NCBI GenBank assembly: GCA_902795065.1
Contig: CADBJR010000003.1
Location: forward strand, 47,110-111,109
Origin: an uncultured Coriobacteriaceae bacterium
GTDB lineage: Bacteria > Actinomycetota > Coriobacteriia > Coriobacteriales > Atopobiaceae
DNA length: 64,000 bases
Reading direction: 5' to 3'
Shown: in pieces, positions 54,601-62,609 of the stretch
How positions within the stretch are numbered: the first letter of the stretch is position 1
How the letters are laid out: each line of letters begins with the position of its first letter
Made by a program: the position numbers and the translations under genes
Notes under the pieces: generated by a model
The model's input: only the letters and a program-made list of their open reading frames with translations
What the model was told of the DNA's origin: nothing
The model's database searches: none

Positions 54601-54732
54601 CTCAGGCCCATTGAGGATGCCAAGATCTCCTGCGCTAGGAAGGTCTTCAACGAGCTCTCAACGGAGGATGTGCGCTACGACGTGGTGCACGACTACCAGG
54701 ACCTGCTGAACATTATCGGAAGCATGGAGTAA
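51676..54732 (+). CDS. res: Type III restriction enzyme Res subunit, normal start lost
   Basis: Superfamily 2 helicase-nuclease: Walker A ETGTGKTYV, DExH-box variant IVIMDEPQK, NYSATHKTK, motif VI QEVGRGMRLC, and the C-terminal PD-(D/E)XK nuclease PDWAIAF...FFVAETKG (PD...ExK intact). The family-typical N-terminus (FKIQQYQTDAAQAVTDVFSG) begins at 51637, but there is no ATG, GTG or TTG in frame just upstream, and the frame enters from inside mod. The first usable start is a GTG at 51676 overlapping the mod TGA (GTGA), which would drop 13 family-typical residues near the Q-motif. Product about 1018 residues. Confidence 0.8.
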   Translation: MTDVFSGQPYQGAVAYVRDLGVRTDKWGMGKLFEDPDEVSEGYGNARLELSGTQLLDNLRKVQRSRRVQESSALAKGPGAVSLDVEMETGTGKTYVYTRTMFELNRLYGWSKFIIVVPSIAIREGVFKSLQSTEQHFYEQYGKAIRYFVYNSSRLNELDSFSQSPDICAMIINMQAFNTSMKEGGKSKEARIIFDERDEFGSRRPIDVIAANHPIVIMDEPQKMGGAATQAGIERFKPLFVLNYSATHKTKHDCVYVLDALDAFNQRLVKRIEVKGFELKNMRGTDGYLYLQDIKVYKDRAPEAVIEYKRLNASGSVSKRVGTFREHDDIYMESKELEAYREGFTVAEIVPDQNGFLGYVRFLNDLVLNRGEVYGDSEERDIRRVQIRETIKSHLEKEEALFARGIKCLSLFFIDEVAKYRSYGEDGEEIPGEYCRMFDEEYARAVKETLEGKLEIAPGYHDYLRGIDAERTRNAYFAIDKKGRMTDPSLKRGSDESDDESAYDLILRDKERLLSFEEPTRFIFSHSALREGWDNPNVFQICTLKQSGSETGKRQEVGRGMRLCVNQDGDRQDLDVLGETEVQQVNMLTVVTSESYTDFVNALQADIKDDLRERPKRVSADLFRGLRVTAGEGMEYTFTDGDADDIMYALVSNKLIDKNGIPTQKFRDEGLEGVEDGELPEHLGGMRDQIRAAVASVYDAKALDSYICNGLEGKVKSNPLNANFGKAEFQALWKMINAKHSYTVSFDDEELRDKAVKRIDAELVVGKMAYTMTTGSQRGRQTREALDKKDSFMRTSLETKAVGVDDISVTYDLLGEVAQAATITRRSAAHILSRINPAKFALFRENPEEFIAKVAKLIREAKATMIVDHITYHRLEDRYDSDIFTERMPENMSRALQPAKAIQDYVFWDSEGERDFARDLDSAKEVVVYAKLPRSFQIPTPVGNYAPDWAIAFEEGSVKHVFFVAETKGSMSSLDLRPIEDAKISCARKVFNELSTEDVRYDVVHDYQDLLNIIGSME

Positions 54733-56550
54733 ATGATGTCTGGAAACAATGCAAAATATCAGACGACAACCTACACCGTTGGGAATCTCCTGAACTACAT
54801 CAACACCGACGAGATTGCCGTGCCTGACATCCAGAGGCCCTTCGTCTGGCAAGGGAAGCAGGTTCGCGATCTTGTCGATTCCTTATACAATGGCTATCCG
54901 ACAGGCTACCTCATCATCTGGCAGAATCCCACGATCAAGCTCAAGGACGGCTCTGAAGCTGGTGGGAAAAAGCTCCTAATCGATGGCCAGCAGCGCGTTA
55001 CTGCTCTCATGACGGCAATAGCTGGGGAGAAGGTACTCAACTCAAACTATGTGAACAAGCGAATATCCATCGCATTCAACCCGCTTGCAACTGATGACGA
55101 GGAACGGTTCCAGGTGAAAACCGCCGCTCATGAGAAGTCGAGTTTCTGGGTTCCTGACATAGCAGAACTCTTTGCGGATGATTTCGACTCATACGAGTTC
55201 GTTCAAGACTACGTCGAGAGGAACGAAGGGTGCAGCTCTAAGCAAGTTAACGCAGCTATCCAGCGCCTGCTGAGCATCCGCTCAGTTCAGCTCGGCGCTA
55301 TCGTGCTCGACCCTGGTCTCAGTATTGACGAGGTTACCGAGATCTTCGTGAGAGTCAATTCGCGTGGAAAGATCCTCAATGAGGCGGATTTCGCGATGTC
55401 CAAGATTGCGGCAGACGAAGAGCATGGAGGTCATGATCTGAGAAAGGCAATCGACTACTTCTGCCACCTCGCTGCAGACCAGACTTTCTATCAGACCATG
55501 ACCAACGACGAAGAGTTCATGGGAAGTCCGTATGCCTCGAAGATTTCTTGGCTGAAGGATGGCCTCAATTCGATTTATCAGCCAGACTACAGCGATATGT
55601 TGCGTGTCTCATTCATGCACAAGTTCCGACAGGGCAAGCTTGCAATCCTCGTAGGCAAGTTGTCGGGAAGGGACTACGATCTCAGGGCATACCGCGAGGA
55701 GATTATCGACCAGAGCTTCGACAGTCTCTCTCAAGGCGTTTTGGAATTCGTAAGCAAGTACAACTACGACAACTTCACACTCGCCCTCAAAGGAGCTGGG
55801 TTCGTCGATCAAAAGCTTGCAAGGTCCCAGGTTACCCTCGACTTCGCCTACGCCCTGTCTCTTTTCCTGAAAGACGAGGAGAAGATGGGGCAGGCTGAGA
55901 TCAAGACCGCTGTTGCAAAGTGGTTCGTGCTTTCTACACTAACAGGCAGATATAGTAACTCTCCAGAGACCGCGATGGATCGCGACCTTAGGTCTTTAGC
56001 CGCTTTGGGATATGAGGAGACCTTTAGAACCATTGAGTCTGCTGCCTTCTCCGAAAGTTATTGGGAAAATACGCTTCCGACTAACCTCCAGACGACTTCT
56101 TCGACGAGCCCGTACCTCAACGTGTTCCTTGCAGCCCAATGCTTCTTTGATGATCGATCCTTCCTCTCGCCAATGGTCAAGGTATCCCACCTTATCACCC
56201 ACTCTGGAGATATCCATCACATTTTCCCAAGGGCGTATCTCAGGAAGAAGGGATTCGACGATAAGAATATCTACAATCAGGTCGCAAACTATACCTATCT
56301 CGACACGGGCGTAAACATCGAGGTGGGCGAGAAGGCTCCACATGAATATCTCGGAGAGGTTCTTGAGCTCTGTCGTGCCTCCGACGGATCAGGTCCTTGG
56401 AAGAGCGAGAAGTGGCTCATGGAGAACCTCGCAGCGAACTGCATCCCGGCCGAGGTTATCAAAATGGGTGTCGACGACTATCAGGACTTCCTCTCGATGC
56501 GGAGGGTTCTCATGGCAAGGAAGATTAAAAACTATTACGAGAGCCTCTAG
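54733..56550 (+). CDS. DUF262/DUF1524 protein (GmrSD-like type IV restriction)
   Basis: The 605-residue protein has an N-terminal DUF262 domain (VPDIQRPFVWQGKQVRDLVD, LLIDGQQRVTALM), the NTPase-like half of GmrSD, and a C-terminal DUF1524/HNH-like motif DIHHIFPRAYL followed by an asparagine-rich block. Together they resemble single-chain GmrSD enzymes that cut modified phage DNA. It starts directly after the res stop, so it is translationally linked to the restriction block. Confidence 0.88.
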   Translation: MMSGNNAKYQTTTYTVGNLLNYINTDEIAVPDIQRPFVWQGKQVRDLVDSLYNGYPTGYLIIWQNPTIKLKDGSEAGGKKLLIDGQQRVTALMTAIAGEKVLNSNYVNKRISIAFNPLATDDEERFQVKTAAHEKSSFWVPDIAELFADDFDSYEFVQDYVERNEGCSSKQVNAAIQRLLSIRSVQLGAIVLDPGLSIDEVTEIFVRVNSRGKILNEADFAMSKIAADEEHGGHDLRKAIDYFCHLAADQTFYQTMTNDEEFMGSPYASKISWLKDGLNSIYQPDYSDMLRVSFMHKFRQGKLAILVGKLSGRDYDLRAYREEIIDQSFDSLSQGVLEFVSKYNYDNFTLALKGAGFVDQKLARSQVTLDFAYALSLFLKDEEKMGQAEIKTAVAKWFVLSTLTGRYSNSPETAMDRDLRSLAALGYEETFRTIESAAFSESYWENTLPTNLQTTSSTSPYLNVFLAAQCFFDDRSFLSPMVKVSHLITHSGDIHHIFPRAYLRKKGFDDKNIYNQVANYTYLDTGVNIEVGEKAPHEYLGEVLELCRASDGSGPWKSEKWLMENLAANCIPAEVIKMGVDDYQDFLSMRRVLMARKIKNYYESL

Positions 56551-57111
56551 GAGCGATTCGTACAGAAACGTGTCCTATGGGATTGTTCCCTCGCAACAAC
56601 ACTACTATTGGCGGGGTAAGAGCTGGCGATTGCCAACTGGGCCCTTGTATCACCTTGCCATTCCAATAACCATCAACAATCAAACGACGTTTTATTAGGT
56701 TGTTGGCATCGCAATTAGTGTCAATCAGGGTGCACCCTGATTAACGCGCTGACAATAACGGACGGTTCAGCGAAGGAGCTGTAAAGCGAAATTGCCTCAC
56801 AATTTGATTGCCAGATTCGGACGCGAGGTCAAGGCATAGCTTTACAGGGATGAGCGTATATCGTACGAAATAACACCTGATATTGGATGGGTTTGAGTAA
56901 GCAATCTTCAATTGGGCTTTCATGGCCATAAGACCTTTCAATAACCTGTTCACAATCAATTGACGATTTGGAAGGTATTAGGAAGAAGCAATCATGGAGG
57001 AAACAAACCTCGTGCTCCGTGAACTATTGCTGAGCTAAGAGATGACTCCATAACGACAACATCTATCGATTCCATTCGAAGCAATCGATAGACGCTATAC
57101 CGAATAGCCTA
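56551..57111. other. AT-rich intergenic stretch, possible right end of the element
   Basis: No credible gene. TCTATCGATT (57062-57071) and AATCGATAGA (57083-57092) are a perfect 10-bp inverted repeat. The GC drop and lack of genes mark the edge between the restriction block and the putrescine cluster. No tRNA is visible. Confidence 0.45.
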
Positions 57112-57180
57112 TTGACTAGATTGTTCAAGGCTGTATCTTATCATCATAGTATGTCCGATATTTTTATATCAATGTCCGAT
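57112..57180 (+). promoter_or_regulatory. Promoter and ATGTCCGAT direct repeats of the putrescine operon
   Basis: TTGACT (57112-57117) and TATCTT (57134-57139) with a 16-bp spacer are a plausible promoter. ATGTCCGAT at 57151-57159 and 57172-57180, 21 bp apart, lie between it and the gene. TGTCCG also occurs at 61426-61431, upstream of the amidase gene, suggesting one shared regulator, perhaps the Lrp-type protein at 60790. Confidence 0.55.
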
Positions 57181-57209
57181 TATTGTACATAAGAGAACGG
57201 GAGGAGAGA

Positions 57210-58229
57210 ATGGCGAGGAACTTCCTAGACCTGATGGACTTCACCAACGAGGAGGTGTACAAACTCATAGAACTCGCGAAGATGCTCAAGTCAGCCGACA
57301 AGAAGGACGCCTGCCCGTACCTTCTCAAGGACAAGAGCCTGGGCATGATTTTCGCCGAGCCCTCCACGCGGACGAGGATTTCGTTCGAGGTCGCGATGAC
57401 CAAGCTCGGCGGCCATGCGCTCTATCTCAGGCCGGGCGAGATCCATCTGGGCGTCTCGGAGTCGGTCAAAGACACGTCGCTCGTCATGTCGCGCCTCCTC
57501 GACGCCATCGAGATCCGCTCCACAGACGACGAGGGCATCTACGAACTCGCGAAGCACGCTGGTATCCCGGTCATCAACGGCATGGGCACCTACCTGCATC
57601 CCTGCCAATGCCTCTGCGACCTGGTCACCATGAGCGAGCATCTGCCCGAGGGCAAGGAGCTCAAGGACATCACCCTCACGTTCGTGGGCGACGCGACCAT
57701 CTACGAGAACGTGGGCACCGCGCTCTCCCAGATCCTTCCGCGCCTCGGCGCCAACTTCATCTACTGCGTGCCCGAGGGCTACGTTGCGGACGATGGGTTC
57801 TATGCGCCGGTCTACCGTGCGTGCGAGGAGGGCGGCGGCACCTTCAAGATCGTCCACGACCCCAAGGAGGCCGTGAGGGACGCCGACTACATCTACTCGT
57901 CGGTCATGTGGTACGAGGGCTACGACGACGACAAGGAGAGGCGCTGCAGGGACTTCCTGCCCGACTACCAGATCAACGAGGAGCTCGCCTCCTATGCTCC
58001 CGCCCACTGCATGTTCATGCACTACCTCCCCGCGCAGCGCGGGTACGAGATGACCGACGCCATCATGGACCACGAGCGCTCGCTGCTCTGGGACGGCGCG
58101 GAGAACAGGCTCTACGGCGAGATGGCAATCCTCGTCTACCTGATGCACTACCAGAAGAAGGCGGACGAGGAGCTCCGCCGCGAGGAGCAGGCCAAGATCG
58201 AGGCCTGGCTCGAGGAAAACGTCAAGTAA
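57210..58229 (+). CDS. ptcA: Putrescine carbamoyltransferase
   Basis: The 339-residue enzyme belongs to the aspartate/ornithine carbamoyltransferase family. STRTR (52-56) and HPCQ (130-133) give the carbamoyl-phosphate site. The C-terminal charged helix KKADEELRREEQAKIEAWLE resembles the helix that distinguishes putrescine carbamoyltransferase from ornithine enzymes. Neighbouring agmatine genes support putrescine as substrate. The HCLP motif is changed to HYLP (271-274). GGGAGGAGAG precedes the ATG at 57210. Confidence 0.87.
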   Translation: MARNFLDLMDFTNEEVYKLIELAKMLKSADKKDACPYLLKDKSLGMIFAEPSTRTRISFEVAMTKLGGHALYLRPGEIHLGVSESVKDTSLVMSRLLDAIEIRSTDDEGIYELAKHAGIPVINGMGTYLHPCQCLCDLVTMSEHLPEGKELKDITLTFVGDATIYENVGTALSQILPRLGANFIYCVPEGYVADDGFYAPVYRACEEGGGTFKIVHDPKEAVRDADYIYSSVMWYEGYDDDKERRCRDFLPDYQINEELASYAPAHCMFMHYLPAQRGYEMTDAIMDHERSLLWDGAENRLYGEMAILVYLMHYQKKADEELRREEQAKIEAWLEENVK

Positions 58230-58238
58230 GGGGGAAAA

Positions 58239-59603
58239 ATGGACAAGAAGAAGGCCCTGGGTTCGGTCGACGTCTTCTTCGGGATGGTCGTAGCGATCCT
58301 CTTCGCCGACACCATCGCGAGCAATGCGTCGATGGGCCCTGCGATCATCGTGTGGTGGATCATCCTCGGACTCCTATTCTTCGTTCCGAACGGGCTCATC
58401 ACCGCCGAGCTCACCGCCGCGTATCCCGACCAGGGCAGCATCTACTCGTGGGTCCTGAGGGCGTTCGGCCCCGTCTGGGCGGCGCGCCTCTCGTGGCTCT
58501 ACTTCATCAACTGCGCCCTCTGGATGCCCTCCGGGTTCATATGGTTCTCCGGATGCCTCTGCGATGCGTTCTTCCCGGGGACGAGCTACTTCGTGCAGAT
58601 CGTCATCAGCATCGCGATCACCTGGGTCTGCGTGGGCATCGCATGCCTGCCGCTCTCCGACAGCAAGCTGGTCATCAACATCGGCGGCATCTCCAAGATC
58701 CTCATCTTCCTGCTCGTCATCGTCAGCGGCTTCGTCGCGGCCGCCAAGGGCCTTCCCATGGCAAACGACATGAGCTGGGATGCCTTGAAGCCCACCTTCG
58801 ACGGCAGCCTCATGTACCTGCCCGTGGTCATCTACTGCTGCTGCGGGATGGAGGTCATCGCCACCAACTCCCATGAGATGCGCGACCCCAAGAAGGACCT
58901 CCCGCGCGCCGTGCTCCTCGTCGTCGCCATCACCATGATCGGCAACATCCTCGCGAGCTGGAGCCTCCTGCGCGTCGTGCCCCTCGACGACATCGACCTC
59001 GTCACCGGCATCGCCACCATGGCGTCCACGGTGTTCGATTCGCCCTTCTTCTTCAACCTGATCGTCATCACCCTTCTCATATCCGTCGCTGTGCAGATGG
59101 TCGTCTGGGCGCTCGGCGGGGCGCGCGGCGGCGCGGAGGCGGGCAAGGGCGGCGAGCTCCCCGCAGTCTTCGGCCTCGAGACCAAGGGGTCCGGCATGCC
59201 CTACGGCGGCCTCGTCATCTCCGGCATCATCTCCACGGTGATCCTCATCGTCTACGGCTTCATGGCGGAGAGCGCGTCCGACCTCTTCTGGACGCTCTTC
59301 GCGTTCAGCTCCGTGCTGTTCTTCATGCCCTACGCCATCATGTTCCCCGCCTACATCAAGCTGAAGAACACCGACCACGAGACCGAGCGCCCGGTGGTCG
59401 CCCCGGCAGGCAAGTTCTTCTCCGTCATCTGCGAGATCATCATCTTCGTCGTCATCGTGCTGTTCATCCACGTGCCCGGAGAGCCCTTCGATGCGAGCTA
59501 CTCGATGCCCATCATCATCGGCCTCATCATCACGCTGGTCTTCGGCGAGTGGCTCGTGCAGCACCAGCTGAAGAAGGGTGCAGCCGAGGGGTCTGCGGAG
59601 TAG
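58239..59603 (+). CDS. APC-family amino acid/amine permease, probable agmatine-putrescine antiporter
   Basis: The 454-residue protein has about twelve membrane segments and typical APC features (TAAYPDQGSIYSWVLRAFGP, EVIATNSHEMRDPKKDLPRA). Position between putrescine carbamoyltransferase and agmatine deiminase points to agmatine uptake coupled to putrescine export. It starts 9 nt after the carbamoyltransferase stop. Specificity is inferred from context. Confidence 0.88.
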   Translation: MDKKKALGSVDVFFGMVVAILFADTIASNASMGPAIIVWWIILGLLFFVPNGLITAELTAAYPDQGSIYSWVLRAFGPVWAARLSWLYFINCALWMPSGFIWFSGCLCDAFFPGTSYFVQIVISIAITWVCVGIACLPLSDSKLVINIGGISKILIFLLVIVSGFVAAAKGLPMANDMSWDALKPTFDGSLMYLPVVIYCCCGMEVIATNSHEMRDPKKDLPRAVLLVVAITMIGNILASWSLLRVVPLDDIDLVTGIATMASTVFDSPFFFNLIVITLLISVAVQMVVWALGGARGGAEAGKGGELPAVFGLETKGSGMPYGGLVISGIISTVILIVYGFMAESASDLFWTLFAFSSVLFFMPYAIMFPAYIKLKNTDHETERPVVAPAGKFFSVICEIIIFVVIVLFIHVPGEPFDASYSMPIIIGLIITLVFGEWLVQHQLKKGAAEGSAE

Positions 59604-59613
59604 GGAGGCTGCC

Positions 59614-60714
59614 ATGAGCATCACCATCGAGAGCACGCCCAAGGCGGACGGCTTCCGCATGCCAGGCGAGTTCGAGCCGCAGGAGCAGGTCTGGACCGGA
59701 TGGCCCATCAGGGGAGATGTCTGGCCCGGGTTCGCGCGACCGGCGCAGAAGACGATGGCGAAGGTCATCGAGGCGATCGCGGAGTTCGAGCCCGTCACGG
59801 TGCTCTGCTGCGAGTCCCACTACGATTTCTGCCGCAAGGAGCTGCCGCAGTCCGAGAACATCCGCGTCGTTGAGATGTCGTACAACGATGCCTGGCTGAG
59901 GGACTGCGGGGCCACGTTCGTCACGGATGGCCAGAGGGTCCGCGGCGTTGACTGGGGCTTCAACGCCTGGGGCGGCCTCGTGGACGGCTTCTACTTCCCG
60001 TGGGACCTCGACGACAAGGTGGCCCGGAAGATGCTGGAGATCGAGCGGGTCGACCGCTACAAGGCCCCGTTCATCCTCGAGGGCGGATCCATCCACTGCG
60101 ACGGGGAGGGCACCGTGATGACCACGGTGGAGTGCCTCCTCCAGCACAACAGCAACCCCGAGCTCGACCAGGCAGCATATACCGAGCTCCTGTGCGACTA
60201 TCTGGGCGCCGAGAAGGTCCTCTGGCTCCCCAAGGGCATCGCCTACGACAGCGTGTGGGGCCATGTCGACAACATGGCGTGCTTCGTGCGCCCGGGGGTC
60301 GTCGTCATGGACTGGTGCGACGATCCCGACGACGAGCAGTACGAGGTGTCGCGCGAGGTCTACGACTATCTGAGCGAGCAGACCGACGCGAGGGGCAGGA
60401 AGCTCGAGATCCACAAGATCCACCAGCCCGACCCCCTGCACGTGACCCAGGAGGAGATCGACGCCTGGGTCTACACAGATGCGACGACGTCATACGAGGC
60501 GGGCGACAGGATCGCGGCGACCTACGTCAACTTCCTCATCGTCAACGGTGGCATCATCTGCCCGTCATTCGACGACGAGGTGCACGATGCGGCGGCGAAG
60601 GCCAAGCTCGAGGAGCTGTTCCCGGGCAGGAGGGTCGTCCAGATCCCCTGCAGGCAGCTCGTCCTGGGAGGCGGGTGCATCCACTGCATGACGCAGCAGC
60701 AGCCGGCGGTCTAG
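59614..60714 (+). CDS. aguA: Agmatine deiminase
   Basis: The 366-residue enzyme converts agmatine to N-carbamoylputrescine and ammonia. Motifs: SYNDAWLRDCG, ILEGGSIHCDGEGT, catalytic His217 in GHVDNMACF, and catalytic Cys358 in GGGCIHCMTQQQP. All are intact and the length is standard. GGGAGG precedes the ATG. A perfect terminator follows at 60739, closing the three-gene operon. Confidence 0.95.
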   Translation: MSITIESTPKADGFRMPGEFEPQEQVWTGWPIRGDVWPGFARPAQKTMAKVIEAIAEFEPVTVLCCESHYDFCRKELPQSENIRVVEMSYNDAWLRDCGATFVTDGQRVRGVDWGFNAWGGLVDGFYFPWDLDDKVARKMLEIERVDRYKAPFILEGGSIHCDGEGTVMTTVECLLQHNSNPELDQAAYTELLCDYLGAEKVLWLPKGIAYDSVWGHVDNMACFVRPGVVVMDWCDDPDDEQYEVSREVYDYLSEQTDARGRKLEIHKIHQPDPLHVTQEEIDAWVYTDATTSYEAGDRIAATYVNFLIVNGGIICPSFDDEVHDAAAKAKLEELFPGRRVVQIPCRQLVLGGGCIHCMTQQQPAV

Positions 60715-60738
60715 CCCGTCCGGTCGCACAAGGATGCT

Positions 60739-60768
60739 AAAGCCCCAGAGCCCATGCTCTGGGGCTTT
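60739..60768 (+). terminator. Rho-independent terminator of the putrescine operon
   Basis: AAAGCCCCAGAGC (60739-60751) and GCTCTGGGGCTTT (60756-60768) pair perfectly over 13 bp with a 4-nt loop and a T-rich tail (CTCGTTTT). The A-run on the other side makes it possibly bidirectional, also ending the regulator gene at 60790. Confidence 0.93.
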
Positions 60769-60789
60769 CTCGTTTTGATCGGTTGCCGA

Positions 60790-61338
60790 CTACTCGCCGT
60801 CCGCGCCCAAGCTAATGCGCTGGCTCTCGGCGAAATCCGCGCGCAGCGGCTCCCAGCTGTCGGCGTCGCGGTAGATGCGAGCCTGGAAGTAGTAGCTCTC
60901 GACCTCGACGCCCTCCAGCTCCGCGAGGAAGGTGTTGATGAAGAAGCTTACGTCGTCGGTGCTCTTGAACTTGCACTGCAGGGTCACGCTGTTCTTCTCC
61001 CACCCGCTCGACACGTAGCAGACGCCGGGGTAGTTGACTATCTCGTCCATGGAGGCCTCCCCCTCGGGGGAGGCGAGCCGGAGGTTCACGTCGATGATGT
61101 TGTTGTACCCGAAGCGGTCCGGGGTGCAGATGGTGGCGAAGCGGATCGCGCCGGATGCCACGAGCGCGTCGATCCTCCTGCGGGCGGTGCGTTCGTTTAT
61201 GCCGACGATCTTGCTGACTGCCGAGGCGGAGAGGCGGGGGTTCTCGCGGAGCGCGCGGATGATGAGGTAGTCCACCTCATCGTAGACCTCGGGCGGCTTC
61301 CTGCTTTCCTCTATGAGTTCTCTCCATGTCGTTCCCAT
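60790..61338 (-). CDS. Lrp/AsnC-family transcriptional regulator
   Basis: The 182-residue protein has an N-terminal winged HTH (EVDYLIIRALRENPRLSASA, IVGINERTARRRIDALVASG) and a C-terminal RAM-like part (SFFINTFLAELEGVEVESYY). It lies divergent from the amidase gene and convergent with the deiminase operon, so it is the likely regulator of agmatine use. The start at 61338 has AGGA nearby. Confidence 0.87.
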   Translation of the reverse strand: MGTTWRELIEESRKPPEVYDEVDYLIIRALRENPRLSASAVSKIVGINERTARRRIDALVASGAIRFATICTPDRFGYNNIIDVNLRLASPEGEASMDEIVNYPGVCYVSSGWEKNSVTLQCKFKSTDDVSFFINTFLAELEGVEVESYYFQARIYRDADSWEPLRADFAESQRISLGADGE

Positions 61339-61457
61339 GGGTCCTATTTTACCATCTTCCAGCGGAAGCCCCCGTTTGCTTTCGCTTTGTCTTTTTCCTG
61401 CCACAGCCTGCGGCTATAGTAGTCTTGTCCGGGCAAATGCGACGAGAGGGAGCGACG

Positions 61458-62342
61458 ATGAGGAACGTCACCTTCGCGACGACGCAGATGGCATGCACCG
61501 CGGATGTGGACGAGAACATCGGAAGGGCGGAGGCGCTGATCCGCAAGGCCAAGGAGAGGGACGCCGATGTCGTCTTGATTCAGGAGCTGTTCTCGGACCT
61601 CTACTTCTGCCAGGTTATCGACCGTGATTACCTGCTCACCGCCAAGCCCGAGAAGGGGCATCCCATGCTCGAGCGCATGTCGAAGCTCGCCAGGGAGCTC
61701 GAGATGGTGATCATGGTCACCTTCTTCGAGCAGGCGGGGGAGGCCCGTTTCAACGCGGGTATCGTGTTCGATGCGGACGGTACGAACCTCGGCAAGTACC
61801 GCAAGTCCCACATCCCCGACGATCCCGGCTACTACGAGAAATTCTACTTCGCGCCGGGCGATACGGGCTTCAAGGTCTTCGACACGCGCTTCGGACGCTT
61901 CGGCCTTGGCATCTGCTGGGACCAGTGGTTCCCCGAGTGCGCGCGCAGCATGGCCATCCAGGGTGCCGAGGCGCTGTTCTACCCGACGGCTATCGGCACG
62001 TTCGCCGTGCCGCCCGAGCAGATCGACGACGAGCCGCTCTACATCAAGCACTGGCAGAACGTCATGCTCGGGCATGCGGCGGCGAATGTCATCCCCGTCG
62101 TCGCCGCGAACCGCATCGGAGTGGAGAAGCTGGGCACAACGGCAATGCGGTTCCACGGCTCCTCGTTCATCTGCGACCAGACCGGCACCATCGTGGAGGA
62201 GCTGGACGCAGAGACCGAGGGCGTCGCCGTCCACACCTTCGATCTGGATTCCATCGCCGACGAGCGCCGGACATTTCCGTTCTACCGCGATCGGCGGCCG
62301 GAGCTCTACGGGCGTCTTATGACGCTTGACGGGAAGGTCTGA
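61458..62342 (+). CDS. aguB: N-carbamoylputrescine amidase
   Basis: The 294-residue nitrilase-superfamily enzyme has Glu43 (IQELFSDLYF), Lys116 (KYRKSHIPD) and Cys153 (GICWDQWFPE) as the catalytic triad, with TQMACT at the N-terminus, all fitting AguB. It hydrolyses N-carbamoylputrescine to putrescine, CO2 and ammonia. It is expressed apart from the other genes, on its own promoter region with TATAGT near 61415 and GAGAGGGAG before the ATG. Confidence 0.93.
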   Translation: MRNVTFATTQMACTADVDENIGRAEALIRKAKERDADVVLIQELFSDLYFCQVIDRDYLLTAKPEKGHPMLERMSKLARELEMVIMVTFFEQAGEARFNAGIVFDADGTNLGKYRKSHIPDDPGYYEKFYFAPGDTGFKVFDTRFGRFGLGICWDQWFPECARSMAIQGAEALFYPTAIGTFAVPPEQIDDEPLYIKHWQNVMLGHAAANVIPVVAANRIGVEKLGTTAMRFHGSSFICDQTGTIVEELDAETEGVAVHTFDLDSIADERRTFPFYRDRRPELYGRLMTLDGKV

Positions 62343-62450
62343 CTAGCACGGCTTCGTCATCCCCCGATTTTTCCGATGAGTGCTCCTTTCGTCTGCGACG
62401 GGCTTTGAAGAAGGCCAAGGATTGGGTTGACGACCTACGAACCAGCAATG

Positions 62451-62586
62451 TTGTCCAGAAAACGTGCTAAAATCATAATTGATTTTTGTACGTTTTCGTG
62501 AACATACTTGCTTTACAAAAGTGCAGCTAGAAGACTCGGATACGTCTGAATCCAATCTGTCCAATAAACACATGTTTTCTGGACAA
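62451..62586. repeat. 16-bp inverted repeat enclosing the region upstream of a serine recombinase
   Basis: TTGTCCAGAAAACGTG (62451-62466) and CATGTTTTCTGGACAA (62571-62586) match in 15 of 16 positions, with 104 bp between. A third related half-site TACGTTTTCGTGAACA lies at about 62488. Either an invertible segment or a multi-subsite resolution site of the adjacent recombinase. Confidence 0.65.
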
Positions 62587-62609
62587 ACTGCAGTCGAGGG
62601 AAGGATGTA

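Noticed and set aside
58374..59798. 474-residue frame opposite the permease
   Set aside because: Asp/Glu/His-rich shadow with no start signal; the permease is the real gene.
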